From Nitratireductor aquimarinus (lineage in GTDB: Bacteria; Pseudomonadota; Alphaproteobacteria; Rhizobiales; Rhizobiaceae): a stretch of DNA of 64,000 nt. The DNA lies in the NCBI RefSeq assembly GCF_046773475.1, contig NZ_CP177239.1, positions 2,976,001 through 3,040,000 on the forward strand, written 5' to 3'. Below are positions 42,812 through 53,080 of the stretch, piece by piece. Made by a program: the position numbers and the translations under genes. The notes beneath the pieces are model-generated. The model searched no databases, was not told where the DNA came from, and saw nothing but the letters and a program-made list of their open reading frames with translations. Numbering within the stretch: the stretch's first letter is position 1; every line of letters starts with the position of its first letter.

Positions 42812-42857
42812 GCCCCTCATCCTCACCTTCTCCCCGCGGGCGGGGAGAAGGGGGCGC
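42812..42857. repeat. Family C palindromic repeat, forward-type half element
   Basis: GCCCCTCATCCTCACCTTC then CTCCCCGCGGGCGGGGAG and AAGGGGGCG. With its left neighbour (from 42766) it is repeated at a 360-bp offset (43126-43216). Confidence 0.8.
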
Positions 42858-42901
42858 CTGTGTCGGTGCAAGACTTGCACCGGGGGGTACTTTAGGTTCC
42901 A

Positions 42902-43113
42902 TCTACTGCCGCGCTATTCCACCGAACTGCGCGACATGACGCTGTTCCATGAGCTTCTGAACAAGAAGGGCCGGATGCGCTGGGTGAGGGGGAGCCGGCG
43001 GATATGGTCGTGCGCCTTCAGGAGCACACCGTGCACCGGCTTCGCGAAGACCCGCACGCGACCTTTGAAGGTTAGCGGCCACGGTTGGCGAGACGCATGC
43101 CGAGGGGCGTGCG
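42902..43113 (+). pseudogene. Broken duplicate of the acyltransferase gene 3' end
   Basis: Nearly identical to 42332-42581, that is the last ~70 codons of the acyltransferase gene and ~40 bp beyond its stop. A 37-bp segment (42401-42437 of the parent) is missing in the copy; in the parent it is bounded by direct repeats GCCGG, which points to slippage or short-repeat recombination. The deletion shifts the frame, so the copy cannot encode the parent C-terminus. There is no start signal. The few mismatches suggest a recent event. Confidence 0.85.
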
Positions 43114-43169
43114 ATGGTAGAAATCAGTTTTCGGAGAGGAAGGGCGCGCCTGCTGCTGGCGCTGGCGCT

Positions 43170-43216
43170 CGCCCCTCATCCTCACCTTCTCCCCGCTTGC
43201 GGGGAGAAGGGGCTTC
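43170..43216. repeat. Family C palindromic repeat, forward-type half element
   Basis: CTCGCCCCTCATCCTCACC with the hairpin CCCCGCTTGCGGGG, 45 bp from the fsa stop. Second copy of the block at 42812-42857. Confidence 0.8.
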
Positions 43217-43261
43217 GATGCCGGTGATTTTCCTGCACCGATGTTTTGAGCGTGAGAAGCC

Positions 43262-43915
43262 TCAGCCGATCTTCTGGCCGGTCTTCGCCCAGTCGGCGAG
43301 GAAGGCTTCGAGGCCCTTGTCGGTGAGCGGGTGCTTGACCAGCGCCTTGAGAACGGACGGCGGCACGGTTGCCACGTCGGAGCCGATCAGGGCGGCCTGC
43401 TTCACGTGGTTCACGGTGCGGATCGATGCAGCGAGGATCTCGGTGTTGAAGCCGTAATTATCGTAGATCGTGCGGATCTCGGCGATCAGGTCCATGCCAT
43501 CGATGCCCATGTCGTCGAGACGACCGATGAAGGGCGAGATGAAGGTTGCGCCGGCCTTGGCGGCGAGCAGCGCCTGGTTTGCCGAGAAGCAGAGCGTGAC
43601 ATTGACGAGGCGGCCCGAAGAGGTGATCGCCTTACAGGCCTTGAGGCCGTCCATGGTGAGCGGCACCTTGATGCAGATATTGTCTGCGATCTTGGAGAGG
43701 ATTTCGGCCTCTTTCATCATGCCTTCGAAATCCGTCGCGGTGACTTCGGCGGAAACCGGACCATCGACGATGCCGCAGATTTCCTTGGTCACTTCCATGA
43801 TGTCGCGGCCCGACTTCATGATCAGCGACGGGTTGGTGGTGACGCCGTCGAGCAGACCCGTTTCGCTCAACTCACGGATTTCGTTTACGTCGGCGGTGTC
43901 GACGAAGAACTTCAT
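43262..43915 (-). CDS. fsa: Fructose-6-phosphate aldolase / transaldolase-like protein
   Basis: The 217-residue short transaldolase-family protein begins MKFFVDTADVNEIRELSETGLLDGVTTNPSL, typical of FSA/TalC. The Schiff-base lysine lies in NICIKVPLT; further signatures are NVTLCFSANQALLAAKAGATFISPFIGRLDD and ILAASIRTVNHV. Biochemically either fructose-6-phosphate aldolase or transaldolase activity is possible; most rhizobial members are annotated as probable transaldolase. AAGGAG precedes the ATG at 43915. Divergent from priA. Confidence 0.92.
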   Translation of the reverse strand: MKFFVDTADVNEIRELSETGLLDGVTTNPSLIMKSGRDIMEVTKEICGIVDGPVSAEVTATDFEGMMKEAEILSKIADNICIKVPLTMDGLKACKAITSSGRLVNVTLCFSANQALLAAKAGATFISPFIGRLDDMGIDGMDLIAEIRTIYDNYGFNTEILAASIRTVNHVKQAALIGSDVATVPPSVLKALVKHPLTDKGLEAFLADWAKTGQKIG

Positions 43916-44022
43916 GGCAAACTCCTTAAGGCAGTCGGAAGGCCGGGATTGAGAGGATGCGACGACATCCTCCACATGTTCGGTCTTTGCTCTAATGCAA
44001 GAACAGGGCAAGGTCACGCCCG

Positions 44023-46209
44023 ATGACAAAAGATTCGCCAATGAGCACCGTCGTGCCGGTCATGGTGCCGATGCCCGCCGAGCGGCCTTACTCCTATGCG
44101 GTGCCGGAAGACATGCGCGTGGAGCCGGGCTCCATCGTGCGCGTGCCGCTGGGGCCGCGCGAGGTGGCCGGCATCGTGTGGGATGGGCCGGGCGAGGCGG
44201 TGGCCGCCAAGAGGCTGAGGGCCATCAGCGCGGTTTTCGACTGCCCGCCGATCTCCGAAGAGATGCGCCGTTTCGTCGACTGGGTGGCAAGCTACACGCT
44301 TTCGCCGCCCGGCATGGTGGCGCGCATGCTGTTGCGCGCGCCGGCGGCGTTTGACCCCGAGCCGCCGACCGAGGGGCTGCGGCTCGTCGACGGGATGGGG
44401 CCTGACCGGCTGACGGCGGCGCGCGAACGCGTGATGGAAATGGCCGGCGACGGCCAGGCCTGGACGCGGGCCGGGCTTGCCCATGCGGCAGGCGTTTCCT
44501 CCAGCGTGATTGAAGGCTTGCGTTCGCAGGGCGTGTTCGAGACGGTTTCGATCCCGCCGCGCCCGCTGGTGGCTGCACCCGACCCGACCTTCGGGCGCGC
44601 GACCCTGACCGATGGCCAGGCGGAAGCCGCCGCGCGCCTGCGGGAAAAGGCCGGGACCGACGCTTTCAGCGTGACGCTGATCGACGGTGTGACGGGCTCG
44701 GGTAAGACGGAAGTCTATTTCGAGGCGGTGGCGGCGGCGCTGGAGCGCGGCAAGCAGGTGCTGATCCTCATTCCCGAGATCGCGCTTACGCAGGCCTTTC
44801 TGGAGCGCTTCCACAACCGATTCGGCGCAAAGCCTGCCGAATGGCACTCCGACCTTGCGCCAAAGAAACGCGAGCGTGTCTGGCGGCAGGTGGCCGAAGG
44901 GCAGCTGCGGGTGGTGGCGGGGGCGCGTTCGGCGCTTTTCCTGCCGTTTCGCGAGCTCGGCCTGATCGTGATCGATGAAGAGCACGACCCGGCCTACAAG
45001 CAGGAAGACCGGGTCTTCTACAATGCGCGCGACATGGGCGTGGTGCGCGGCCATATCGGCGGGTTTCCCGTGGTGCTGGCCTCGGCAACGCCATCGCTGG
45101 AAAGCCGGGTCAACGCCAATCAGGGGCGTTATGAGCGCATCGTCCTGTCGTCGCGCTTTGCAGATGCGGCCCTGCCGGACCTCGCCACGGTGGACATGCG
45201 CAAGGCCGCGCCCGAGCGTGGCGGCTTTCTCTCGCCGGTTCTCATCGAGGAGATGAAGAAGACGCTGGCGCGCGGCGAGCAGTCCCTGCTGTTTTTGAAC
45301 CGGCGCGGTTATGCGCCGCTGACGCTTTGCCGGGTGTGCGGCCATCGCTTCCAGTGCCCCGACTGTTCGAGCTGGCTGGTGGAGCACCGTTTTCGCGGGC
45401 AGCTCGTCTGCCATCACTGCGGCTATAACGAACCGCGCCCGGAAGCCTGTCCGGAATGCGGAACGCTCGATCATCTGGTTGCCTGCGGGCCGGGCGTGGA
45501 GCGCATCACCGAAGAGGTTGACCGGCTTTTCCCGGACGCGCGCACCATCATGCTGTCGTCAGACATGATGGGCGGCGTGAAGCGGCTGCGGCTGGAACTG
45601 GAGGCCATCGAGAAGGGCGAGGCGGACATCATCATCGGCACGCAGCTCGTGGCCAAGGGACACAACTTCCCCGGCATGACGCTGGTGGGCGTGGTGGATG
45701 CGGATCTGGGGCTTGCCAATGGCGATCCGCGTGCGGCCGAGCGCACATTCCAGCTTCTGGCGCAGGTGACCGGCCGCGCCGGGCGCACGGGGCGAAAGAG
45801 CCTTGGCCTTCTCCAGACCTATCAGCCGGAACACCCGGTGATGCGGGCCATCGTGACGGGGGATGCGGAGGCGTTTTACGACCGCGAGACCGCCGAGCGC
45901 GAGCGCGCGGGCCTGCCGCCTTTCGGGCGTCTGGCCGCCATCATCGTGAGTGCGGCAACGCGCATGGAGGCCGAAGGCCACGCGCGCGGCCTGCGCCGCG
46001 CAGCGCCACAGGCCCCGGAAATCGATGTGCTGGGACCGGCCGAAGCGCCGCTTGCCGTGGTGGCGGGGCGGCATCGGTTCCGGCTTCTTGTGCATGGCGC
46101 GCGCCGCTCGGACATTCAGGGTTTTCTGCGCGACCTTTTGAAGGCCGGCCCGAAGCCGCGCGGCTCCGTGCGTGTGCAGGTGGACATCGATCCGCAGAGT
46201 TTCCTGTGA
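44023..46209 (+). CDS. priA: Primosomal protein N' (replication restart helicase PriA)
   Basis: 3'-5' superfamily 2 helicase that reloads the replisome at stalled forks, 728 residues. Walker A GVTGSGKTE is at 222-230 and the DEEH box in LIVIDEEHDPAYKQ. The eight-cysteine zinc module lies around residue 430-490 (CRVCGHRFQCPDC; CHHCGYNEPRPEACPECG), and the helicase C motifs IIIGTQLVAKGHNFP and TGRAGR follow. The N-terminal DNA-binding domain starts VPVMVPMPAERPYSYAVP. ATG 44023 or 44041 could be the start. Confidence 0.96.
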   Translation: MTKDSPMSTVVPVMVPMPAERPYSYAVPEDMRVEPGSIVRVPLGPREVAGIVWDGPGEAVAAKRLRAISAVFDCPPISEEMRRFVDWVASYTLSPPGMVARMLLRAPAAFDPEPPTEGLRLVDGMGPDRLTAARERVMEMAGDGQAWTRAGLAHAAGVSSSVIEGLRSQGVFETVSIPPRPLVAAPDPTFGRATLTDGQAEAAARLREKAGTDAFSVTLIDGVTGSGKTEVYFEAVAAALERGKQVLILIPEIALTQAFLERFHNRFGAKPAEWHSDLAPKKRERVWRQVAEGQLRVVAGARSALFLPFRELGLIVIDEEHDPAYKQEDRVFYNARDMGVVRGHIGGFPVVLASATPSLESRVNANQGRYERIVLSSRFADAALPDLATVDMRKAAPERGGFLSPVLIEEMKKTLARGEQSLLFLNRRGYAPLTLCRVCGHRFQCPDCSSWLVEHRFRGQLVCHHCGYNEPRPEACPECGTLDHLVACGPGVERITEEVDRLFPDARTIMLSSDMMGGVKRLRLELEAIEKGEADIIIGTQLVAKGHNFPGMTLVGVVDADLGLANGDPRAAERTFQLLAQVTGRAGRTGRKSLGLLQTYQPEHPVMRAIVTGDAEAFYDRETAERERAGLPPFGRLAAIIVSAATRMEAEGHARGLRRAAPQAPEIDVLGPAEAPLAVVAGRHRFRLLVHGARRSDIQGFLRDLLKAGPKPRGSVRVQVDIDPQSFL

Positions 46210-46311
46210 AGTGTGGCATCGCTGCTATGCCGCTGTGACCGCAATACGGTTTAAGAGGGCCGAAAGCGCGACGCGGGCATGTTTGCCTGCAACACAACCA
46301 AGGAGGTTCTG

Positions 46312-46707
46312 ATGGCGTTGTCCTTTCCCTGGCCGGTAACCCAGGGCGAATGGCTGGCATGGTCTGCAGCGGCGGTGACGATTCTCATCGGCCTGTTCGT
46401 GATGTTCATGCCGCGGCTGGCGCTGAAGCTTTTCAGGCTGCAGCCGGCGGCGGAACGCACCGAGATGCTTGTGGTGCCGCGCGCCATCATTGGCGGTTTC
46501 TATATCGGCTTCGGACTGGCGGCGATGATGCTGGCGCAGCCCTTCATCTATCTGGCGCTTGGTGCGGCCTGGACCGTGTCGGTCTTCGGCTGCGTGATCT
46601 CGATGCTGTCGGATGGAGCGAAGGCTCTCTACAGCTGGGTGTTTCTTGTTCTGTCGCTCGTTCTGGCGGTGCTTCCGCTGGCATTTGTCATGGGATTCGT
46701 GGCCTGA
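46312..46707 (+). CDS. Small four-helix membrane protein (DUF4345-like)
   Basis: The 131-residue integral membrane protein has four predicted helices (LAWSAAAVTILIGLFVMFM; GGFYIGFGLAAMMLA; FIYLALGAAWTVSVFGCVI; WVFLVLSLVLAVLPLAF). The RAIIGGFYIGFGL segment resembles the DUF4345 family common in Rhizobiales; the family assignment is tentative and the function unknown. It has an excellent AAGGAGG ribosome site, implying good translation. It lies alone between priA and the atp operon. Confidence 0.7.
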   Translation: MALSFPWPVTQGEWLAWSAAAVTILIGLFVMFMPRLALKLFRLQPAAERTEMLVVPRAIIGGFYIGFGLAAMMLAQPFIYLALGAAWTVSVFGCVISMLSDGAKALYSWVFLVLSLVLAVLPLAFVMGFVA

Positions 46708-46766
46708 CGGAATAAAAATGCGTCGAAACTGCGACAAAGCAACCGTTATGGCGGGGTCTATGCGTG

Positions 46767-46794
46767 TTGCGACTCTCGGAAGCCTGTGCTAGAC
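46767..46794 (+). promoter_or_regulatory. Possible sigma-70-type promoter of the atpHAGDC operon
   Basis: TTGCGA, a 16-bp spacer and CTAGAC, about 140 bp before atpH. Match to the rhizobial CTTGAC-N17-CTATAT pattern is partial, and the call rests on position. Confidence 0.3.
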
Positions 46795-46933
46795 GGCAAT
46801 CGGCTTTCAGCAGGAAGGCATGTCCTATGTCTTTTTGCGAGGGGAAAAATTCAATCAGGTCAGAGATTTAGCCCGAGCAGGTAGCTCCAGCATAAAATCT
46901 TGTGGCCTTCTAGGCGTGAGAGAAGACCATCCC

Positions 46934-47494
46934 GTGGCACAATCTGGCTCCATGATTTCCGGAATGGCAGGGCGCTACGCTGGTTCGCTTTTTGAACTGG
47001 CGAAGGAAGCCAAGGCGATTTCCACAGTCGAGGCTGACCTCGACCGCTTCGAGAAACTTCTTGAAGGCAGCGACGACCTGCAGCGTCTCGTCGAGAGCCC
47101 CGTGTTCTCGGCTGACGACCAGCTGAAGGCGATCAGCGCCGTTCTCGACAAGGCCGGGATTTCGGGCCTGGTCGGCAATTTCCTGCGTGTCGTTGCGCAG
47201 AACCGGCGTTTGTTCGCCGTTCCGCAGATGATCCGCGCATTCCGCCATATCGCCGCAGAAGATCGCGGTGAGACGACGGCGGACGTGGTTGCGGCGCACG
47301 CGCTCAACGCGACGCAGGAGAAGGAACTGAAGGCCGCCCTCAAGGCAGTGGCTGGCAAGGACGTTTCGATCAACGTTTCCGTTGATCCCTCCATTCTCGG
47401 CGGGCTGGTGGTCAAGATGGGCTCGCGCCAGATCGACACATCGCTCAAAACCAAACTTAATTCGCTCAAGCTTGCACTGAAAGAGGTCGGCTGA
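46934..47494 (+). CDS. atpH: ATP synthase F1 subunit delta
   Basis: Peripheral-stalk subunit linking F1 to the Fo b subunits, 186 residues. It starts at GTG 46934, giving the usual N-terminus AQSGSMISGMAGRYAGSLFELAKE; the longer open frame upstream is not family-like. Conserved C-terminal part: DVVAAHALNATQEKELKAAL and VDPSILGGLVVKMGSRQIDTSLKTKL. First gene of atpHAGDC; its stop overlaps the atpA ATG by one base. Confidence 0.94.
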   Translation: MAQSGSMISGMAGRYAGSLFELAKEAKAISTVEADLDRFEKLLEGSDDLQRLVESPVFSADDQLKAISAVLDKAGISGLVGNFLRVVAQNRRLFAVPQMIRAFRHIAAEDRGETTADVVAAHALNATQEKELKAALKAVAGKDVSINVSVDPSILGGLVVKMGSRQIDTSLKTKLNSLKLALKEVG

Positions 47495-49023
47495 TGGACA
47501 TCCGTGCGGCGGAAATTTCCGCAATTCTGAAGGATCAGATAAAGAACTTCGGCAAGGAAGCCGAAGTTTCAGAAGTTGGCCAGGTGCTCTCCGTGGGCGA
47601 CGGCATTGCCCGCGTCTATGGTCTGGACAATGTCCAGGCCGGTGAGATGGTGGAGTTCCCAGGCGGCATCCGCGGCATGGCGCTCAACCTGGAAGTCGAC
47701 AATGTCGGCGTCGTTATCTTCGGTAGCGACCGTGACATTAAAGAAGGCGACACGGTGAAGCGCACGGGCGCCATCGTGGACGTTCCGGTCGGTCCGGAGC
47801 TGCTCGGCCGCGTTGTTGACGCGCTTGGCAACCCGATCGACGGCAAGGGCCCGATCAAGACAAAAGCGCGCGCCCGCGTTGACGTGAAGGCGCCGGGCAT
47901 CATTCCCCGCAAGTCGGTTCACGAGCCGATGTCGACCGGTCTGAAGTCCGTTGACGCCCTGATCCCGATTGGCCGCGGCCAGCGCGAGCTGATCATTGGC
48001 GACCGCCAGACCGGCAAGACCGCCATCGTTCTCGACACCTTCCTCAACCAGAAGCCGCTCAACGACGGTGACGACGAGAGCCAGAAGCTCTACTGCGTCT
48101 ATGTTGCCGTTGGCCAGAAGCGCTCCACGGTTGCTCAGCTGGTGAAGGTTCTGGAAGAGCGCGGCGCGCTCGAATACTCGATCATCGTCGCCGCCACCGC
48201 TTCCGACGCCGCTCCGATGCAGTTCCTGGCTCCGTTCGCCGGCTGCGCCATGGGCGAGTACTTCCGCGACAACGGCAAGCACGCCGTGATCGCCTATGAC
48301 GATCTGTCCAAGCAGGCCGTTGCTTACCGTCAGATGTCGCTCCTGCTGCGCCGCCCGCCGGGCCGTGAAGCTTACCCGGGCGACGTTTTCTACCTGCACT
48401 CCCGCCTGCTCGAGCGCGCGGCGAAGATGAACGACGAGCAGGGCTCCGGCTCGCTCACGGCTCTGCCGGTCATCGAGACGCAGGCGAACGACGTGTCGGC
48501 CTACATTCCGACCAACGTGATCTCGATCACCGACGGTCAGATCTTCCTCGAGACCAACCTGTTCTTCCAGGGCATCCGCCCGGCTGTGAACGTCGGTCTG
48601 TCGGTGTCGCGCGTCGGCTCCGCAGCCCAGATCAAGGCGATGAAGCAGGTTGCCGGCTCCATTAAGGGTGAGCTCGCCCAGTACCGTGAAATGGCTGCGT
48701 TCGCGCAGTTCGGTTCTGACCTCGACGCCTCGACCCAGCGCCTGCTCAACCGCGGTGCACGCCTGACCGAACTCCTGAAGCAGCCGCAGTTCTCGCCGCT
48801 GAAGACGGAAGAGCAGGTTGCCGTGATCTTTGCCGGTGTGAATGGCTACCTCGACAAGCTTCCGCTTGCCGATGTCACCCGTTTCGAGCAGGGCCTGCTT
48901 TCGCACATGCGTGCGGACGGCAAGGACGTGCTTGATGCGATCCGCAAGGAAAAGGCGCTTTCCGACGATCTGCGTGAGAAGCTCAAGGCACAGATCGACG
49001 CATTCGCCAAGAACTTCGCCTGA
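47494..49023 (+). CDS. atpA: ATP synthase F1 subunit alpha
   Basis: Regulatory nucleotide-binding subunit of F1, 509 residues (normal length). P-loop GDRQTGKTAIV at about 169, the alpha/beta signature in PGREAYPGDVFYLHSRLLERAAK, and the arginine finger in VGLSVSRVGSAAQ. N-terminal crown domain EVGQVLSVGDGIARVYGLDNVQAGEMVEF. Translationally coupled to atpH and followed 12 bp later by atpG. Confidence 0.98.
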   Translation: MDIRAAEISAILKDQIKNFGKEAEVSEVGQVLSVGDGIARVYGLDNVQAGEMVEFPGGIRGMALNLEVDNVGVVIFGSDRDIKEGDTVKRTGAIVDVPVGPELLGRVVDALGNPIDGKGPIKTKARARVDVKAPGIIPRKSVHEPMSTGLKSVDALIPIGRGQRELIIGDRQTGKTAIVLDTFLNQKPLNDGDDESQKLYCVYVAVGQKRSTVAQLVKVLEERGALEYSIIVAATASDAAPMQFLAPFAGCAMGEYFRDNGKHAVIAYDDLSKQAVAYRQMSLLLRRPPGREAYPGDVFYLHSRLLERAAKMNDEQGSGSLTALPVIETQANDVSAYIPTNVISITDGQIFLETNLFFQGIRPAVNVGLSVSRVGSAAQIKAMKQVAGSIKGELAQYREMAAFAQFGSDLDASTQRLLNRGARLTELLKQPQFSPLKTEEQVAVIFAGVNGYLDKLPLADVTRFEQGLLSHMRADGKDVLDAIRKEKALSDDLREKLKAQIDAFAKNFA

Positions 49024-49035
49024 GGCTAAGCGAGC

Positions 49036-49911
49036 ATGGCTTCCCTTAAGGAACTTCGCAACCGAATCGCCTCGGTCAAGGCGACGCAGAAAATCACCAA
49101 GGCGATGCAGATGGTCGCCGCGGCGAAACTGAAGCGCGCCCAGGAGGCGGCCGAGGCTGCGCGGCCCTATGCGGAACGCATGGGGGCCGTGCTCACCAAC
49201 ATCGCCGGCGCCGTGTCGGGCAACGACGCGCCGCCGCTGATGGCAGGTACCGGCAAGGACGAAACGCATCTTCTGGTGGTCTGCACCGCCGAGCGTGGTC
49301 TTTGCGGTGGCTTTAACAGCCAGATCGCCAAGAAGGCGCGCGAGCATATCCGCGCGCTGCTTGGCGAAGGCAAGACGGTGAAAGTGCTGTGCGTCGGCAA
49401 GAAGGGCTATGATGTCCTGCGTCGCGATCATGGCGATCTGATCATGGACCGCGTGGATCTCCGCGAGGTCAAGAAGATCGGTTTCGACAACGCGAACGAC
49501 GTCGCCCGTCAGGTCATCGGCCTGTTCGAAAAGGGCGAGTTCGACGTCTGCACGCTGTTCTATTCCGAGTTCGTATCGGTGATGTCGCAGGTGCCGACCG
49601 CACTGCAGATCATCCCGGCTGCCGTTCCCGCCGGGGACGAGGGCCAGGGTTCTGACGCAGTCTACGAGTACGAGCCTGACGCGCCCGCCATTCTTGCCGA
49701 TCTGATCCCGCGCAATATCGCGGTTCAGATCTTCCGCGCGCTCCTGGAGAACGCGGCCGGCGAGATGGGTGCCAAGATGACCGCCATGGACAGCGCGACG
49801 CGCAACGCAGGCGAGATGATCGACAAGCTTTCGATCACCTACAACCGCCAGCGCCAGGCGCAGATCACCAAGGAACTCATCGAAATCATTTCGGGCGCGG
49901 AAGCGCTCTAA
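49036..49911 (+). CDS. atpG: ATP synthase F1 subunit gamma
   Basis: Central rotor shaft of F1, 291 residues. The N-terminal coiled-coil half begins MASLKELRNRIASVKATQKITKAMQMVAAAKLKRAQ, and the C-terminal half ends MIDKLSITYNRQRQAQITKELIEIISGAEAL, both diagnostic. The central Rossmann-like part has CTAERGLCGGFNSQI. Lies between atpA and atpD, with 23 bp before atpD. Confidence 0.97.
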   Translation: MASLKELRNRIASVKATQKITKAMQMVAAAKLKRAQEAAEAARPYAERMGAVLTNIAGAVSGNDAPPLMAGTGKDETHLLVVCTAERGLCGGFNSQIAKKAREHIRALLGEGKTVKVLCVGKKGYDVLRRDHGDLIMDRVDLREVKKIGFDNANDVARQVIGLFEKGEFDVCTLFYSEFVSVMSQVPTALQIIPAAVPAGDEGQGSDAVYEYEPDAPAILADLIPRNIAVQIFRALLENAAGEMGAKMTAMDSATRNAGEMIDKLSITYNRQRQAQITKELIEIISGAEAL

Positions 49912-49934
49912 CGGACCGAAGAGGTTAAACGAAA

Positions 49935-51482
<1,548 letters not shown>

Positions 51483-51545
51483 TCAAGGCAATGACCGGGA
51501 GGTCCGTTCGGGCCTCCCGCCTTCATGCCAAACCGGTAGGACACG

Positions 51546-51950
51546 ATGGCTCAATCCTTCAAATTCGATCTGGTCTCGCCCGAGCGGCTCCTGGTTTCCC
51601 AGGACGTCGAATCGGTTGTCATTCCCGGCACTGAGGGCGAACTGACCGTGATGGCCACACATGCGCCGACAATGACCAGCATCAAGCCGGGCGTCGTTGC
51701 AGTGACGGCTGGCGGCAAGACCGAACGCTATGTGGTGTTTGGCGGCTTTGCCGACATTCTGCCCGATGGCTGCACGGTTCTCGCCGAATCGGCTGTGCAT
51801 GTGGATGACATCAACCGCGAAGATATCGCGCGCCGCATTCAGGAGGCCCGCGAGGATCTGGAAGATGCGGGGGATCACGAGGCGCGTCTGCGTGCCGAAG
51901 ACTTCCTGCATCAGCTGACGACCCTTGAGGGTGCCATTCTGCCTGCCTGA
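51546..51950 (+). CDS. atpC: ATP synthase F1 subunit epsilon
   Basis: Rotor subunit and intrinsic inhibitor of F1 ATPase, 134 residues. The N-terminal beta-sandwich shows FDLVSPERLLVSQDVESVVIPGTEGELTVMATHAPTMTSIKPG; the short C-terminal helical part is DHEARLRAEDFLHQL. Last gene of the operon; a strong terminator follows 27 bp after the stop. Confidence 0.96.
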   Translation: MAQSFKFDLVSPERLLVSQDVESVVIPGTEGELTVMATHAPTMTSIKPGVVAVTAGGKTERYVVFGGFADILPDGCTVLAESAVHVDDINREDIARRIQEAREDLEDAGDHEARLRAEDFLHQLTTLEGAILPA

Positions 51951-51976
51951 TCGGCAGGCGTATATGGTGCGAAAAC

Positions 51977-52002
51977 AGCCGGGCCAATGCCCGGCTTTTT
52001 TG
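51977..52002 (+). terminator. Rho-independent terminator of the atpHAGDC operon
   Basis: Perfect 8-bp stem AGCCGGGC / GCCCGGCT with loop CAAT and a T-run, just after atpC. Confidence 0.9.
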
Positions 52003-52041
52003 TTAGCCTGCTTTCTATTGTGAAAGGCAGGGGTATACTTC

Positions 52042-53058
52042 ATGGCATTGCGCAGGGTGGCGCGGTTTCTTTGCTGGCTCATGGTCGTTGTGGCTGCGAG
52101 CCCGGGCGTGGCGGAGGAACTTGATCCGAAAACGGCCACGCTTGGCCGGCAATTTACCGACATCTTCCAGAAAGGGTCCGCTGAAGAGGTCTGGCAGCAC
52201 ATGTCGGAGCGAATGCAGTCGGCGCTTGGCGATCTCTATCATCTGAAAGGGTTTCAGGCGTCCATCAACAGCGCCTATGGCCCCGAAGTGTCGGTTCATG
52301 AAGAGCTGACGGAAGAGAAAGACGGACTGCGGACCTACCGCCGCCGTGCCGGGCACGAGAACGGTTCGGATCTCATCTGGCAATGGAGCTTCGGTCAGGA
52401 TGACGGGATCGAGGGCTTTTACGTGCGGCGTGTGCCCGTGGAGGCGGATTCCGCCTATCTCGACTATCAGACACAGGCTGCGCTGCGTCTGCCCTTCGCC
52501 GGCTACTGGAAGGTCTTCTGGGGTGGGCGCTCGGTGGAAGAAAACTACCATGCCGCAGATGCGGGCCAGCGCTTTGCCTATGACTTCGTAATCCAGCGCG
52601 CGGGCAAAACCCACACGGGGGATGGTACGGCGCTCACGGACTATTACTGCTGGGACGAGCCCATTCTGGCACCGGCAGAGGGCACGGTCGTTGCCCGTGT
52701 TGACGGGCTGCCGGACCAGCCTCTGGGCGAGATGGATGCAGACCGGCCGGCGGGCAACCATGTGGTGCTCGACCTGGGCAATGAAGAGTTCATCTTCCTT
52801 GCGCATCTGCGCAACGGCTCGGTTGCCGTGAGCGGTGGGCAGCATGTCGATGAGGGGCAGGAGATTGGCCGCTGCGGCAACAGCGGGAACTCGTCAGAGC
52901 CCCACCTTCACGTGCATATGCAGACGACACCGGAATTGGGTGCGGGAAAGGGTTTGCCGGCGCAGTTTCAGAACTATCGCGCCAATGGAGCATTGAAGCT
53001 GCGCGGCGAACCGGTCCGCGGGCAGACCGTGATCGCCGTTGAAGATATCCTGAAATAG
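52042..53058 (+). CDS. Secreted M23 family metallopeptidase
   Basis: The 338-residue protein has a signal peptide (MALRRVARFLCWLMVVVAASPGVA). Residues ~25-150 form an uncharacterised N-terminal region. The C-terminal M23 domain has zinc ligands in YHAADAGQRFAYDF (His/Asp), ILAPAEGTVVARVDG, HVVLDLGNEEFIFLAHL and the final HLHVHM. The ligand set looks complete, so it may be an active endopeptidase cutting peptidoglycan or another peptide substrate. It stands apart from the atp operon behind its terminator and converges with rppH. Confidence 0.85.
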   Translation: MALRRVARFLCWLMVVVAASPGVAEELDPKTATLGRQFTDIFQKGSAEEVWQHMSERMQSALGDLYHLKGFQASINSAYGPEVSVHEELTEEKDGLRTYRRRAGHENGSDLIWQWSFGQDDGIEGFYVRRVPVEADSAYLDYQTQAALRLPFAGYWKVFWGGRSVEENYHAADAGQRFAYDFVIQRAGKTHTGDGTALTDYYCWDEPILAPAEGTVVARVDGLPDQPLGEMDADRPAGNHVVLDLGNEEFIFLAHLRNGSVAVSGGQHVDEGQEIGRCGNSGNSSEPHLHVHMQTTPELGAGKGLPAQFQNYRANGALKLRGEPVRGQTVIAVEDILK

Positions 53059-53080
53059 CCGGCGAAAGTGCCGGGACGCC

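Noticed and set aside
33647..43216. Repeated CTCCCC/GGGGAG hairpins as a possible CRISPR array
   Set aside because: Copies are far apart, vary in the centre, are palindromic over much of their length and have no regular spacers or cas genes nearby.
42639..43457. A 272-codon plus-strand frame over the repeat region before fsa
   Set aside because: Its only recognisable part is the frameshifted duplicate of the acyltransferase tail; the rest translates palindromic repeats and antisense fsa.
46820..46933. An ATG start for atpH 38 codons upstream
   Set aside because: The extra residues are unlike any delta subunit N-terminus; the GTG at 46934 gives the normal length and start sequence.
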